Shown: one piece after another, positions 1-9,169 of the stretch
How the letters are laid out: every line of letters begins with the position of its first letter
Position numbering within the stretch: the stretch's first letter is position 1
Position numbers and translations under genes: made by a program
The notes under the pieces: generated by a model
Database searches by the model: none
What the model was told of the DNA's origin: nothing
Seen by the model: the letters and a program-made list of their open reading frames with translations, nothing else
Origin: Actinomycetes bacterium
GTDB lineage: Bacteria; Actinomycetota; Actinomycetes; Actinomycetales; Cellulomonadaceae
Direction of reading: 5' to 3'
DNA: 13,044 nt
NCBI GenBank assembly: GCA_023460255.1
Contig: JAEWQZ010000271.1
Span: 1 to 13,044 of the forward strand

Positions 1-848
1 GGCCCCAGCAGCGCGAGGCGCGGCACCTCCCGCTGCGGCGAGGTCTGGGCCAGGGCCCGCTCCCGCCGTCGGCGGGCCCGGCCGGCCAGGGCGAGCACGC
101 CGGCCACGACGACGAGCTGGACCACCGAGAGGACGGCCGCGGACCGCAGGTCGAGCATCTGCGTCGTGAGCACCCAGATCTCCGTCTCGACGGTCCCGTA
201 CCGCAGGCCGCCGAGCACGAGCACGACGCCGAACGCCGTCGCGCAGAAGAGGAAGACGATCGCGGCCGCCGAGGCGATCGCCGGGGTCAGGGCGGGCAGG
301 GTGACGCTCGCGAAGGCCCTCGCGGGAGAGGCACCCAGGGCGCGCGCCGCCTGCTCCGCCCGGGGGTCCAGGCCCGCCCAGAACGCGCCGACGGTCCGCA
401 CCACCACCGCGTAGTTGAAGAACACCAGCGCGGCGACGATCCCCGCGAAGGACCCGTCCCAACCGAGGAACCCCAGCGGGCCGGACGCCGCGAGGACGGA
501 CCGGAACGCCACGCCGACCACCACCGTGGGCAGCACGAACGGCACGACGACCAGGCCGCGCAGCAGCGTCCGGCCGCGGAACGACGTCCGGTACAGCAGG
601 TAGGCGCCGGGCACGCCCAGCACGACGGCGACGACCGTCGCCACCGACGCCTGGGCGACGGTGAGCCACACCACCCGCCACGTCCGGGCCCGCCCGAACA
701 CCTCGACGAACCCCGAGAGGTCCGGCGCGCCGTCGGTGACGAACCCGCGCCCCACGATGGCGCCCACCGGGTAGGCGAAGAAGACCACGAGGAACGCGAG
801 CGGCACCCCGGCGACCAGGGTCCAGGCCACCCACCTCCGCGCGGTCAC
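1..848 (-). CDS. thiP: Thiamine ABC transporter permease ThiP, partial (N-terminal half)
   Basis: This is the integral membrane subunit of an ABC importer, most likely for thiamine. It is read from a GTG at 848, 4 bp after the thiB stop, and stays open to the left edge (282 codons visible). Hydrophobic segments lie near residues 9-31, 60-82, 97-118, 135-155, 190-215 and 236-255. The cytoplasmic EAA loop is clear at about residues 164-186 (EQAARALGA then LPALTPAI), the site that docks the ATPase. VLPTVVVGVAF at about 105-115 is typical of the ThiP/iron-permease family. Enterobacterial ThiP is about 530 residues with two such halves, so roughly half is probably missing at the edge. Substrate is assigned from the adjacent ThiB and the TPP riboswitch, not from the permease itself. 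An ATPase gene (thiQ) would be expected beyond the edge. No strong ribosome binding site is visible; coupling to thiB is likely. Confidence 0.86.
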   Translation of the reverse strand, partial: MTARRWVAWTLVAGVPLAFLVVFFAYPVGAIVGRGFVTDGAPDLSGFVEVFGRARTWRVVWLTVAQASVATVVAVVLGVPGAYLLYRTSFRGRTLLRGLVVVPFVLPTVVVGVAFRSVLAASGPLGFLGWDGSFAGIVAALVFFNYAVVVRTVGAFWAGLDPRAEQAARALGASPARAFASVTLPALTPAIASAAAIVFLFCATAFGVVLVLGGLRYGTVETEIWVLTTQMLDLRSAAVLSVVQLVVVAGVLALAGRARRRRERALAQTSPQREVPRLALLG

Positions 849-852
849 GACG

Positions 853-1947
853 TCACCCGACCACTGTCTCCGTCCAGTCCTGGATCCACAGGTCGCGGCG
901 CTCGGCGAGCACCTGTGGATCCACGTGGAACGGCTCCGGGGCGAGCGGTGCGTACTGCCCCCACGCCTCCGGGAGCGGCACGTCGGTCACGGGGTACATG
1001 TACATCGACTCCGGGATCGCCGCCTGGACCTCGGGCGAGAGCAGCCAGTCGACGACGGCCCGCGCGCCCTCCGGGTTCGCGGCGCCGGCCAGCACCCCGG
1101 CGTACTCCACCTGCCGGAAGCACGTGTCGAGCAGCGCGGCCGTCGGCGGCCCGTCGGGACCTGGCCCGCCCTCGGGGACCTCGTACGGCGGCGACGAGGC
1201 GTAGGAGAGCACCAGCGGGCGGTCACCCTCGCTCGACGGCCCGGAGAAGTCGACGTAGTACGCGTCGGACCAGCCGGCGGCCACCCGCACGCCGTTGTCC
1301 CGCAGCCGCGCCCAGTAGTCCTGCCAGCCGTCCTCGCCGAAGGCGCCGACGGTCGCGGCGAGGAAGGCCAGGCCCGGCGACGACGTCGCGGGGTTGGTCA
1401 CCACGAGCAGGTCGCGGTAGGCCGGGTCGGCGAGGTCCTCGAGGGTCTCCGGCACCGGCAGGCCGGCCTCCGCGAACCACTCGAGGTCCGCGTTGACGCA
1501 CACGTCCCCCATGTCGACGGCGGTGAGGTCGTCGCCGAGCGCGTACTCCTCGACGGCGCCGGCGGGCGTGTAGGGCTCGAGGACCCCCTCGTCGATCGCT
1601 CGCGTCGCGAAACTGGTGTCGATCCCGTAGACGGCGTCCCCGAGGGGGGCGTCCTTGGTCAGCACCAGCTGGTTGACCAGCGCGCCGCCGTCGCCGGGCG
1701 CCCGCGTCTCGAGGGTGTACCCCGTGTCCGCCTCGAACTGCGCCACCAGCTCCTCCGGCAGCGCGAACGAGTCGTGCGTGACGAGCACGACGGTCCCACC
1801 GCCGTCACCGCCCTCGCCCGGGACGTCGTCGCCGCCCTGCCCGACCACCGAGCAGGCCGCCGACGCGACCACCGCCAGTGCCGTCGTCGCCGCGCCCGTG
1901 ATGCGCGCGGCCCTGCGCCGGGGTACCCGGCCCGTCGTGTCCTGCAT
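853..1947 (-). CDS. thiB: Thiamine-binding lipoprotein of ABC importer (ThiB/TbpA)
   Basis: This extracytoplasmic solute-binding protein captures thiamine (and perhaps its phosphates) and hands it to the permease. It has 364 residues, close to the family's usual 330-360. The N-terminus is a basic stretch (RRRAAR), a hydrophobic core (about 17-31) and Cys32 in VASAAC, a near-lipobox with an unusual Ser at -3, followed by a Gly/Asp-rich linker. The mature domain begins GTVVLVTHDSF. DAVYGIDTSFA (about 104-114), GWSDAYYVDFSG (225-236) and VLSYASSPPYEV (246-257) match the positions of the aromatic thiamine-binding segments of E. coli TbpA (GWSEAYGL... VLSYTTSPAYH, from memory). The ATG start has an excellent Shine-Dalgarno, GAGGAGGA, at 1951-1958. 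Placement directly behind a TPP riboswitch and ahead of thiP supports the substrate. An iron-binding relative is less likely because of the riboswitch. Confidence 0.92.
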   Translation of the reverse strand: MQDTTGRVPRRRAARITGAATTALAVVASAACSVVGQGGDDVPGEGGDGGGTVVLVTHDSFALPEELVAQFEADTGYTLETRAPGDGGALVNQLVLTKDAPLGDAVYGIDTSFATRAIDEGVLEPYTPAGAVEEYALGDDLTAVDMGDVCVNADLEWFAEAGLPVPETLEDLADPAYRDLLVVTNPATSSPGLAFLAATVGAFGEDGWQDYWARLRDNGVRVAAGWSDAYYVDFSGPSSEGDRPLVLSYASSPPYEVPEGGPGPDGPPTAALLDTCFRQVEYAGVLAGAANPEGARAVVDWLLSPEVQAAIPESMYMYPVTDVPLPEAWGQYAPLAPEPFHVDPQVLAERRDLWIQDWTETVVG

Positions 1948-1976
1948 TCGTCCTCCTCGCCGTCGTGCACGAGGGG

Positions 1977-2006
1977 GGTCCCGCCCGGCCGTGTGCCGGA
2001 CGGACC
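1977..2006 (-). terminator. Hairpin between TPP aptamer and thiB RBS; candidate expression platform
   Basis: On the minus strand GGTCCGTCCGGC and GCCGGGCGGGACC pair as about 12 bp, with one bulged G and one G-U pair, around the short loop ACACG. The hairpin starts 10 nt after the aptamer and ends about 18 nt before the thiB Shine-Dalgarno. It is followed by a run of C rather than U, so it is not a classic intrinsic terminator. Actinobacteria are thought to use U-poor terminators, so it may still terminate transcription when TPP is bound. It could also act as a spacer or a structure that limits ribosome access. The pairing is seen directly; the regulatory role is inferred. Confidence 0.5.
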
Positions 2007-2016
2007 TGAGATGTCC

Positions 2017-2101
2017 CGACTCCCTACGCCGGTATCACCCGGATCAGGTTCGAGGGTCTGCGGCCTGCCGCACTCTCAGCGTCCGTGACGCTCCCCTGTC
2101 G
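2017..2101 (-). promoter_or_regulatory. TPP riboswitch (THI element) controlling thiB-thiP
   Basis: The minus strand carries the hallmark TPP aptamer elements in order: a perfect P2 helix (AGCGTC/GACGCT), the CTGAGAG loop (2073-2079), a P3 hairpin (TGCGG/CCGCA), the GAACCTGATC core, a P4/P5 hairpin (CCGGGTGATACCGG) and the GCGTAGGGA closing segment (about 2022-2030). A short P1 helix (CGAC/GTCG) joins the ends. The family binds thiamine pyrophosphate and lowers expression when it is abundant. It sits about 70 nt upstream of the thiB start, in the same direction, so it should control thiamine uptake. Identification rests on the conserved sequence and on intact helices. Confidence 0.95.
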
Positions 2102-2111
2102 TTCACCGCCG

Positions 2112-2117
2112 ACCCTA
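2112..2117 (-). promoter_or_regulatory. Possible -10 box for the thi operon
   Basis: TAGGGT on the minus strand fits the actinobacterial TANNNT -10 pattern. It lies about 11 bp upstream of the riboswitch, so transcription would begin close to the aptamer's 5' end. No convincing -35 box is seen at the usual distance. It is supported mainly by position. Confidence 0.35.
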
Positions 2118-2174
2118 TCGTGCTCACGGACGGCCCACGGACGGCGCCGGCCTGCGCCCGTCGACCCACCCGGC

Positions 2175-2180
2175 TACGGT
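2175..2180 (+). promoter_or_regulatory. Possible -10 box for the DUF4235-type gene
   Basis: TACGGT fits TANNNT and would place the transcript start near 2187, giving a short leader of about 27 nt that contains the ribosome binding site at 2201-2207. No clear -35 box is present. Weak evidence based on pattern and spacing. Confidence 0.3.
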
Positions 2181-2213
2181 GGACCAGGACGAGTGGACCG
2201 GGAGAGGTGGCAC

Positions 2214-2468
2214 GTGACCGACACGAAGCAGTCGCTCGCCGCGAAGGCCGTCGGCCTGCTGGCCACGATGGCGGCGGCCTGGCTCGCGCAGAAGCTCATC
2301 GAGCAGGTGTGGACGCGCACCCTCGGTCACAAGCCGCCGAAGCCCGAGGACGAGAGCGACGCGCGCCTCGCCGAGCTGGCCGCCGCCGCCACGATCACGG
2401 GGGCCGCGATCGCGCTCTCGCGGGTCCTCGCGACGCGCGGGGCCGCCAAGGTCATGACCCGTCGCTGA
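2214..2468 (+). CDS. Small membrane protein, DUF4235 family
   Basis: This 84-residue protein has two hydrophobic helices (about residues 12-30 and 54-73) separated by a charged, proline-containing loop (GHKPPKPEDESDARL) and ends in basic residues (MTRR). Two-helix proteins of this size with WLAQKLIEQVW and an alanine-rich second helix match the DUF4235 family of Actinobacteria; function is not known. The GTG at 2214 is chosen because GGAGAGG (2201-2207) lies 6 nt upstream; reading farther upstream would run through sequence antisense to the riboswitch and gives no family-like residues. The gene converges on mnhG, and the two coding regions overlap by 17 bp at their 3' ends. Nothing links it functionally to its neighbours. 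The family name is recalled, not searched. Confidence 0.82.
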   Translation: MTDTKQSLAAKAVGLLATMAAAWLAQKLIEQVWTRTLGHKPPKPEDESDARLAELAAAATITGAAIALSRVLATRGAAKVMTRR

Positions 2469-3027
2469 CGGGTCCCCGCTCGGCGCGCTCCCGCTCAGCA
2501 CGCTCCCGCTCGGCACGCTCCTGCTCGGCGTGCTCCTGCTCGGCGCGCTCCTCGGCACCCCGCGCGACGGCCTCCTCGACCTCGGCCTCGTCGGCGTCGA
2601 TGTCCTCGCTCGGGCTGTCCGGCCCGGCGTCGACGGGCACGGGCGGGGGACCGGCGTCGTGCCGCGCCGCGAGCGCCGCCTCGGCGACCTCGAGGTCGCG
2701 GGTGAGCTCGTCGTGGCTGAGCTCGTCGGACCGCACCTTCCCGGTGCGGTAGCCCGCGCGGGCGACCATGTGCGCAGCCACGGGTGAGGTCAGCAGCTGG
2801 AACAGCACCACGAGGATCAGGGCCCACACCACGGGCACCCCACCGAGCCGCACGGCCAGGCCGAGCAGCACGAGGATCAGGCCGAGCACCTGCGGCTTCG
2901 TGGCCACGTGGATGCGGTTGAGCAGGTCCGGGAACCGCAGCAGCCCGACGCCGGCGCCGAAGGCGAGCACGCCGCCACCCAGCAGCAGCGCGCCCGCGAC
3001 GACGTCGCGCAGCACCTCGGGGGTCAT
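2452..3027 (-). CDS. mnhG: Mrp/Mnh Na+/H+ antiporter subunit G with long charged C-terminal tail
   Basis: This is the last gene of the antiporter operon. The core (residues 1-95) has three membrane helices (about 7-30, 45-62, 66-84) and the family motifs RFPDLLNRIHVATKPQVLG (31-49) and LTSPVAAHMVARAGYR (79-94). MnhG is a small structural subunit of the seven-subunit cation/proton antiporter, needed for assembly. Usual length is about 110-125 residues; this one has 191. The surplus is a hydrophilic tail: a mixed-charge helix-like part (98-123), a Pro/Asp linker (127-142), an acidic stretch, then repeated AE(Q/R)E(R/H) pentapeptides (about 163-184) encoded by a 15-bp DNA repeat. The ATG at 3027 overlaps the mnhF stop (ATGA) and has GGAGG 7 nt upstream. 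Its 3' end overlaps the convergent small gene by 17 bp, leaving no room for a terminator hairpin between them. Confidence 0.92.
   Translation of the reverse strand: MTPEVLRDVVAGALLLGGGVLAFGAGVGLLRFPDLLNRIHVATKPQVLGLILVLLGLAVRLGGVPVVWALILVVLFQLLTSPVAAHMVARAGYRTGKVRSDELSHDELTRDLEVAEAALAARHDAGPPPVPVDAGPDSPSEDIDADEAEVEEAVARGAEERAEQEHAEQERAERERAERERAERGPVSDGS
2481..2555 (-). repeat. Five-unit 15-bp tandem repeat inside mnhG
   Basis: Five degenerate 15-bp units on the plus strand (CGGCGCGCTCCCGCT, CAGCACGCTCCCGCT, CGGCACGCTCCTGCT, CGGCGTGCTCCTGCT, CGGCGCGCTCCTCGG) encode, on the minus strand, the pentapeptide series of the MnhG tail. The unit is a multiple of three, so gain or loss of a copy keeps the reading frame. 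The product would be a strongly charged, probably helical segment. Confidence 0.9.
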
Positions 3028-3413
3028 CGGCCCACCTCCCCCTCGGCCGGGCCGCCGTGGTGCTCCTCGTCGAAGGAGAGCTCTCGCTCCTCCGCCATCC
3101 GCCGGGCCGCCTCGAGCGCGTCCGCCTCCTCGCGGGTGAGCACCCGGCCCTCGCCCTCGGGCTCGACCGCCGCGAAGCGCGCGATCGTCACCGAGGTGAC
3201 GAAGCCCACCAGGGCGAGGGCGACGAGCACCGGGACCGTGTCGGTGCGCATGGTCCACGCCGAGTAGGTGGCGATGCCGGCGACGAGCACCGACGTCAGC
3301 ACGTCCACGGCGATCGTGCGGTCGAGCATCGACGGGCCGCGCTCGGCCCGCACGAGCGCGCACACCGCCGCGACCGTGAGCAGCACCGCGTTGATGACGA
3401 CGACGACCGTCAC
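3024..3413 (-). CDS. mnhF: Mrp/Mnh Na+/H+ antiporter subunit F
   Basis: This is a small three-helix subunit (helices about 3-21, 36-53, 58-80). The conserved RGPSMLDRTIAVDVL (25-39) is the family signature. Subunit F is required for assembly and activity of the Mrp complex. The protein has 129 residues, against about 90-95 in Bacillus; the extra part is a charged C-terminal extension (about 84-129) with a helix-like TREEADALEAARRMAEERE segment. The GTG at 3413 overlaps the mnhE stop (GTGA) and is preceded by GGAGG at 3421-3425, 7 nt away. Its own stop overlaps the mnhG start. The identity is clear from motif, size and operon place. Confidence 0.92.
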   Translation of the reverse strand: MTVVVVINAVLLTVAAVCALVRAERGPSMLDRTIAVDVLTSVLVAGIATYSAWTMRTDTVPVLVALALVGFVTSVTIARFAAVEPEGEGRVLTREEADALEAARRMAEERELSFDEEHHGGPAEGEVGR

Positions 3414-3966
3414 GCCGGCACCTCCGTCCTGGGCTTGCGCGGCAGACCGGCAGCCTCGAGCTCGGCGTCCGAGGCGAGGGCCCGGAGCACCCGCGCCTCG
3501 GTGTCGAGCACGTGCGCCCGGGCGGCCTCCACCCCGTGGGCCATGGGCACGTGCAGCACGTGCACGTAGAGCATCCCCGTGGTGCGGTGCGCCTCCACGA
3601 CCACCGACCCCGGCACGAGGCAGGTGATCGACGACGTGAGCGTCATGTACAGCTCGTTCCGGCTGCGCAGCTGCACGCCGACGAGCGCCGACTGCGGCCG
3701 GGCGCGCGGGCTCAGCGCGAGCAGGACCACCTGTCCGCTCGCCACCACCAGGTCGACCACGAACCGCCACAGCAGGTACAGGAGGGAGAGCACGTGGACG
3801 CGGCCCGCGTACGGCACGGGCGGCATGCGCAGCGTGAGCCCGACGCCGAGGGCGACGGCGACGCCCGCGATGACGTTCGCCGCCGTCAGGTCGCCCCAGA
3901 GCAGCACCCACAGCACCGTCAGCCACACGGCGGCGGCGACGGAGAAGCGCAGACCGCGGCGGGGGC

Positions 3967-3970
<4 letters not shown>
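3410..3970 (-). CDS. mnhE: Mrp/Mnh Na+/H+ antiporter subunit E
   Basis: The 186-residue protein has two or three N-terminal helices (about 11-47 and 58-88) and a cytoplasmic C-terminal domain, as is usual for MnhE (about 160-180 residues). The family motif region is LYMTLTSSITCLVPGSVVVE (107-126), followed by the beta-rich LYVHVLHV (134-141). MnhE is needed for complex formation. The GTG at 3970 overlaps the mnhD stop (GTGA), with GGGGTGGG shortly upstream as a possible ribosome binding site; the stop overlaps the mnhF start in the same way. Unlike its neighbours it has no marked acidic tail. Confidence 0.91.
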
Positions 3971-5539
<1,569 letters not shown>

Positions 5540-5547
<8 letters not shown>

Positions 5548-6070
5548 GTGGACCACCCCCCGTCTCGCGGCCGGCCGCCTCGCGGGCGGCGTCCTCGGCG
5601 AGGGCCTCCTCGTGCACCGTGTCGTCGTGCACCTCGGCGGCCTCCTCGTCGAGGGTGACGTCGCTCGAGGAGTCGAGGTCCTCGTAGGCCGACAGGTCGG
5701 CTGCGGCCCGCGCCGCGACCCGGCGGTCCTCCAGGTCGTCCTGCACCTCGTCGTGCCGGTTGAGCTGCCAGGACCGGTAGGCGAGGGTCGCGAGGAACGC
5801 GCTCAGGCCGAGCGTGATGACGATCGCGGTGAGGATCATCGCCTGCGGCAACGGGTCGGCCATGCCCTCGTCGCCCGCGTCCGGGTCGAACAGCGGCGGG
5901 CGGCCGGCGTTGCCGCCGGTGCTGAGGATGAGCAGGTTGATCCCGTTGCTGAGGATGAGGACGCCGACGAGCACCCGGGTCAGGCTGCGCTCGAGGATGA
6001 GGTACACGCCGGCCGCGACCAGCACGACGACCACTGCGACGAGCACGAGGTTGGGGCTGGTGGTGGTCAC
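5540..6070 (-). CDS. mnhC: Mrp/Mnh Na+/H+ antiporter subunit C with acidic C-terminal tail
   Basis: The first 100 residues are a NuoK-like three-helix subunit (helices about 7-27, 31-51, 73-98) with the conserved LVGVLILSNGINLLIL and DPLPQAMILTAIVI (72-85). MnhC pairs with the antiporter-like subunits in ion transfer. The family is usually about 110-115 residues; this protein has 176. Residues 101-176 are hydrophilic and rich in Asp and Glu, with runs such as DDLEDRR, DLDSSSDVTLDEEAAE and HEEALAEDAARE, and end in a Gly-rich stretch. The GTG at 6070 overlaps the mnhA stop (GTGA) and has GGAGG 7 nt upstream. The tail should lie in the cytoplasm; its role is unknown. Confidence 0.93.
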
Positions 6071-9063
6071 GTGCGCACCTCCTCGCGCACGGGCCCGTCG
6101 GCGGCGTCGTCCTCGACGTGCCTGTCGATCTCGGAGCCGAGGCTGCGCAGCAGGTCGAGCACCAGCCCGATGACCACGAGGAAGACGCCGAGGTCGAAGA
6201 ACAGCGACGTCACGAGCTTGATGTCGCCGAGGACGGGCACGGTGAACAGGAGGATCTCGCTCTGCAGCACGGCCCCGCCGAAGATCAGCGCGATCAGCCC
6301 GACGCCCGCCGACAGGAACAGGCCGCTGCCGAGCAGCAGGCCCGGGTGCACCGGCGCGGCCTCGCCGAGCTCGTAGCGGCCCCCGGCGAGGTAGCGCACG
6401 GCGAGCGCGACGCCCGCGAGCATGCCTGCGATGAAGCCGCCGCCGGGGGCGTTGTGGCCCGCGAACAGCAGGAAGACCGCGACCGCGATCATCGAGTGGA
6501 ACAGGATCCGGACGACGATCTCGAAGATCACGCTGCGGCGCTGCGGCGCGAGGGTCCGGCTCGCGCGCAGGACGTCGGCACCCGGAGGCCCGGCGTGGCC
6601 GGCCGCGATGTCGGCGTGGACCCGGTCCGCCGCCTCGCGCGCCGTCGCGGGCCGGCCGTCGGCGCCCCGGTGCCGCAGCGCGGCCATCGGGTCACGCGCC
6701 TCGCCCCAGACGGTGTGGTCCGTCGACGCGTCGCGCAGCCGCAGGATCTCGCCGCTGCGGCGCCGCAGGAAGATCAGGGACGCCACGCCGGTTGCGGCGA
6801 CCAGCACCACGGAGATCTCGCCCATCGTGTCCCAGGCGCGGATGTCGACGAGGGTCACGTTGACGACGTTGCGGCCCCCGCCGTAGACGTACGCCTGCTC
6901 GGGGAAGTCCGCCGACACGGGCTCGGCGGTGCGGACGGACGGGGCGAGGAGGGCGAGCGCGCCGACGGCGAGCCCGACCCCGACGCCGATCCCGAGGCGC
7001 ACCCACCGGCTCGCGGCCAGCGGGCGGACCGAGAAGTACGGGGGCAGCCGGCGCAGCACGAGGACCAGCACGACGAGGGTGACCGTCTCGACGAGGACCT
7101 GCGTCAGCGCGAGGTCCGGCGCGCCGTGCAGGAGGAAGAGGGCCGCGAGGCCGTACCCGCTGAGGCCCGCCAGCAGGATCGCCTTGAGCCGGCGTCGGGC
7201 ACGGGCGGCGAGGACGGCGGCGGCGGCGGTGATCCCGCCCGCGAGGAGCTGCACCGGTGTGTCCCACACCACCCACCGCTCGAGGGCGGGCGCGTCGGGC
7301 ACGAGGGCGGAGGCGACGAGCAGGACGAGGACGACGAGGATCGTTCCGAGGTAGAACGGCAGCGAACCACGCTGGGTGACGCCCGTGACGTCGGCCGCGA
7401 CGTCGTCGAGCCGTCGCATCATCCGGCGGTACACGAGGTCGGCGTCCGAGCGCACCGGGACGCGGTGCTGCCAGCTCTCGACGCGGACGCGCTGCCAGAA
7501 GAGCAGCCCGCCGCCGACGAGGACGAGCGCGGTCAGCCCGAGCGCCGGGCCGAGGCCCGCCCACAGGGTCAGGTAGCCGGGCTCGCCGGGGTACGTGGCG
7601 GCGTGCGGTTGGAGCAGGTCCTCACCGAGATGGGGGACGAGCGCCGTCGCCAGGCCGAGGAGCGCGAGCACGGCCGCGGGACCCACGAGCAGGAGGCTGG
7701 GCCGGGAGACACGCAGGGGTGGCCAGACGCCGTCGTCGGGCTCGGGCAGGGGCACCGCGCCGCGGATCGCGGGCCCGAACGCGCCGAACCAGAACCGCAG
7801 GCCGTACGCCACCGTCAGCGCGGAGCCCACGACCATCGCGGCGAGCACGGCGACGCCGGCCGCGGTGCCGCCGTCGTGCAGGAGGGCCTCGATCGCGGCC
7901 TCCTTGGCGACGTACCCGGCGAACGGCGGCAGCCCGATCATCGACGCCGTCGCGAGCGCGCCCACCGTCGCCGTGACCGGCAGCGCGCGGGCGAGGCCCT
8001 CGAGACGGCGCAGGTCGCGTGTGCCGGTCGCCGCGTCGACCACGCCCACGACGAGGAACAGCGCGGCCTTGAACATCGCGTGCGCGCCGACCATCGCCAG
8101 GCCGGCCAGGGCCGCGGCCTCGTTCCCGGCCCCGACGAGCAGCACGAGCAGACCGAGCTGGCTCACCGTGCCGAACGCGAGGACGAGCTTGAGGTCGTAC
8201 TGCCGCAGGGCGCGGTAGCCGCCGTGCACGAGCGTCCACGCGCCCACCGTCAGCACGATCGCCCGCCACGCCCCCAGCTCGGCGAACCCGGGGGCGAACC
8301 GCGCCACGAGGTACACACCGGCCTTCACCATGGCGGCCGCGTGCAGGTAGGCGGAGACCGGCGTCGGGGCCGCCATCGCGGACGGCAGCCAGAAGTGGAA
8401 CGGCACCAGCGCGGACTTGCTCAGGGCCCCGAGGAGGAGGAGCGCGACGGCGACCGTCACCCCCGTGCCCGATGGCGGGTCCGCGACCACCTCGGAGATC
8501 CGGTAGGTGCCGGCGGTCTCGCCGAGCACGATGACGCCGACGAGCATCGCCAGGCCCCCGAACGTCGTCACGATGATGGCCTGCATCGCGGCGCGACGGG
8601 ACGCCTTGCGGTCCGCGTAGTGCCCGATGAGCAGGTACGACGTGACCGTCGTCAGCTCCCAGAACACGTAGAGGAGAAGCAGGTCGTCGGTGGTGACGAG
8701 ACCGAACATGGAGCCCGCGAAGGCCACCAGGACCCCGGCGAAGCGGCCCATCCCGGCGGCCTTCGTCGAGAAGTACCCGGCCGAGTAGACGAAGACGAGC
8801 GCACCCACGCCGCCGACGAGCAGGACCATCAGCCAGCTCAGGGTGTCGAGCCGGAAGGCGAGGTCGAGGTGGAGCTCGGGGACCCAGGCGGCGGTGGAGA
8901 CCGGGCCCCGACCGTCCATCACCTCGCCGGTCCAGCGCAGCGCCCAGACGACTCCCGCCGCGGGGACGAGGGCGAGGAGGAGGAACGCCCGCCGCCCGAG
9001 CCAGCGCACCGCCGCGGGCGCGACGACGGCTGCCGCCAGGTGCATGGCGAGCAGCTGAAGCAC
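6067..9063 (-). CDS. mnhA: Mrp/Mnh Na+/H+ antiporter subunit A fused to subunit B
   Basis: This is the largest subunit (998 residues from the chosen start) and the first gene of the operon. Residues 1 to about 765 are MnhA: an NuoL-like core followed by the MnhA-specific NuoJ-like region. Ion-pathway residues are visible: Glu136 in LYVFWELTTVTSYLL, Lys216 and His223 in LSKSALVPFHFWLPSAM, His241 and Lys247 in LHAAAMVKAGVYLV. A charged linker (about 767-843) leads to a full MnhB domain (about 844-998) with FAGHNAPGGGFIAG. The complex exchanges Na+ for protons and supports pH and salt homeostasis. An ATG 36 codons upstream (9171) is open, but the added residues are hydrophilic and overlap the likely -10 box; VLQLLAMHL at 9063 matches where the family begins, with a GGAG about 8 nt upstream. 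A or A-B fusions are known in Actinobacteria. Confidence 0.92.
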   Translation of the reverse strand: MLQLLAMHLAAAVVAPAAVRWLGRRAFLLLALVPAAGVVWALRWTGEVMDGRGPVSTAAWVPELHLDLAFRLDTLSWLMVLLVGGVGALVFVYSAGYFSTKAAGMGRFAGVLVAFAGSMFGLVTTDDLLLLYVFWELTTVTSYLLIGHYADRKASRRAAMQAIIVTTFGGLAMLVGVIVLGETAGTYRISEVVADPPSGTGVTVAVALLLLGALSKSALVPFHFWLPSAMAAPTPVSAYLHAAAMVKAGVYLVARFAPGFAELGAWRAIVLTVGAWTLVHGGYRALRQYDLKLVLAFGTVSQLGLLVLLVGAGNEAAALAGLAMVGAHAMFKAALFLVVGVVDAATGTRDLRRLEGLARALPVTATVGALATASMIGLPPFAGYVAKEAAIEALLHDGGTAAGVAVLAAMVVGSALTVAYGLRFWFGAFGPAIRGAVPLPEPDDGVWPPLRVSRPSLLLVGPAAVLALLGLATALVPHLGEDLLQPHAATYPGEPGYLTLWAGLGPALGLTALVLVGGGLLFWQRVRVESWQHRVPVRSDADLVYRRMMRRLDDVAADVTGVTQRGSLPFYLGTILVVLVLLVASALVPDAPALERWVVWDTPVQLLAGGITAAAAVLAARARRRLKAILLAGLSGYGLAALFLLHGAPDLALTQVLVETVTLVVLVLVLRRLPPYFSVRPLAASRWVRLGIGVGVGLAVGALALLAPSVRTAEPVSADFPEQAYVYGGGRNVVNVTLVDIRAWDTMGEISVVLVAATGVASLIFLRRRSGEILRLRDASTDHTVWGEARDPMAALRHRGADGRPATAREAADRVHADIAAGHAGPPGADVLRASRTLAPQRRSVIFEIVVRILFHSMIAVAVFLLFAGHNAPGGGFIAGMLAGVALAVRYLAGGRYELGEAAPVHPGLLLGSGLFLSAGVGLIALIFGGAVLQSEILLFTVPVLGDIKLVTSLFFDLGVFLVVIGLVLDLLRSLGSEIDRHVEDDAADGPVREEVRT

Positions 9064-9169
9064 GGGCCGGCTCCGTCCGTCGGGCGAGAGGGCGGTCGTC
9101 GGTGGGCGGTCTGTCTGCGGGTACGGCACACCTGCCGGTCGTTGGCCGGCGCGATGCTGGAGTGCCGTC

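Noticed and set aside
925..2088. A 387-residue open frame on the plus strand opposite thiB and the riboswitch
   Set aside because: It is antisense to thiB and to the TPP aptamer, and is Arg/Val/Gly-rich without domain features.
2085..2213. A 43-codon upstream extension of the DUF4235-type gene
   Set aside because: It would run through sequence antisense to the riboswitch and its promoter, and the added residues resemble no family; the GTG at 2214 has a good ribosome binding site.
2481..2555. The regular 15-bp repeats as a possible CRISPR array
   Set aside because: The units are directly adjacent with no spacers, and they encode a periodic protein tail in frame.
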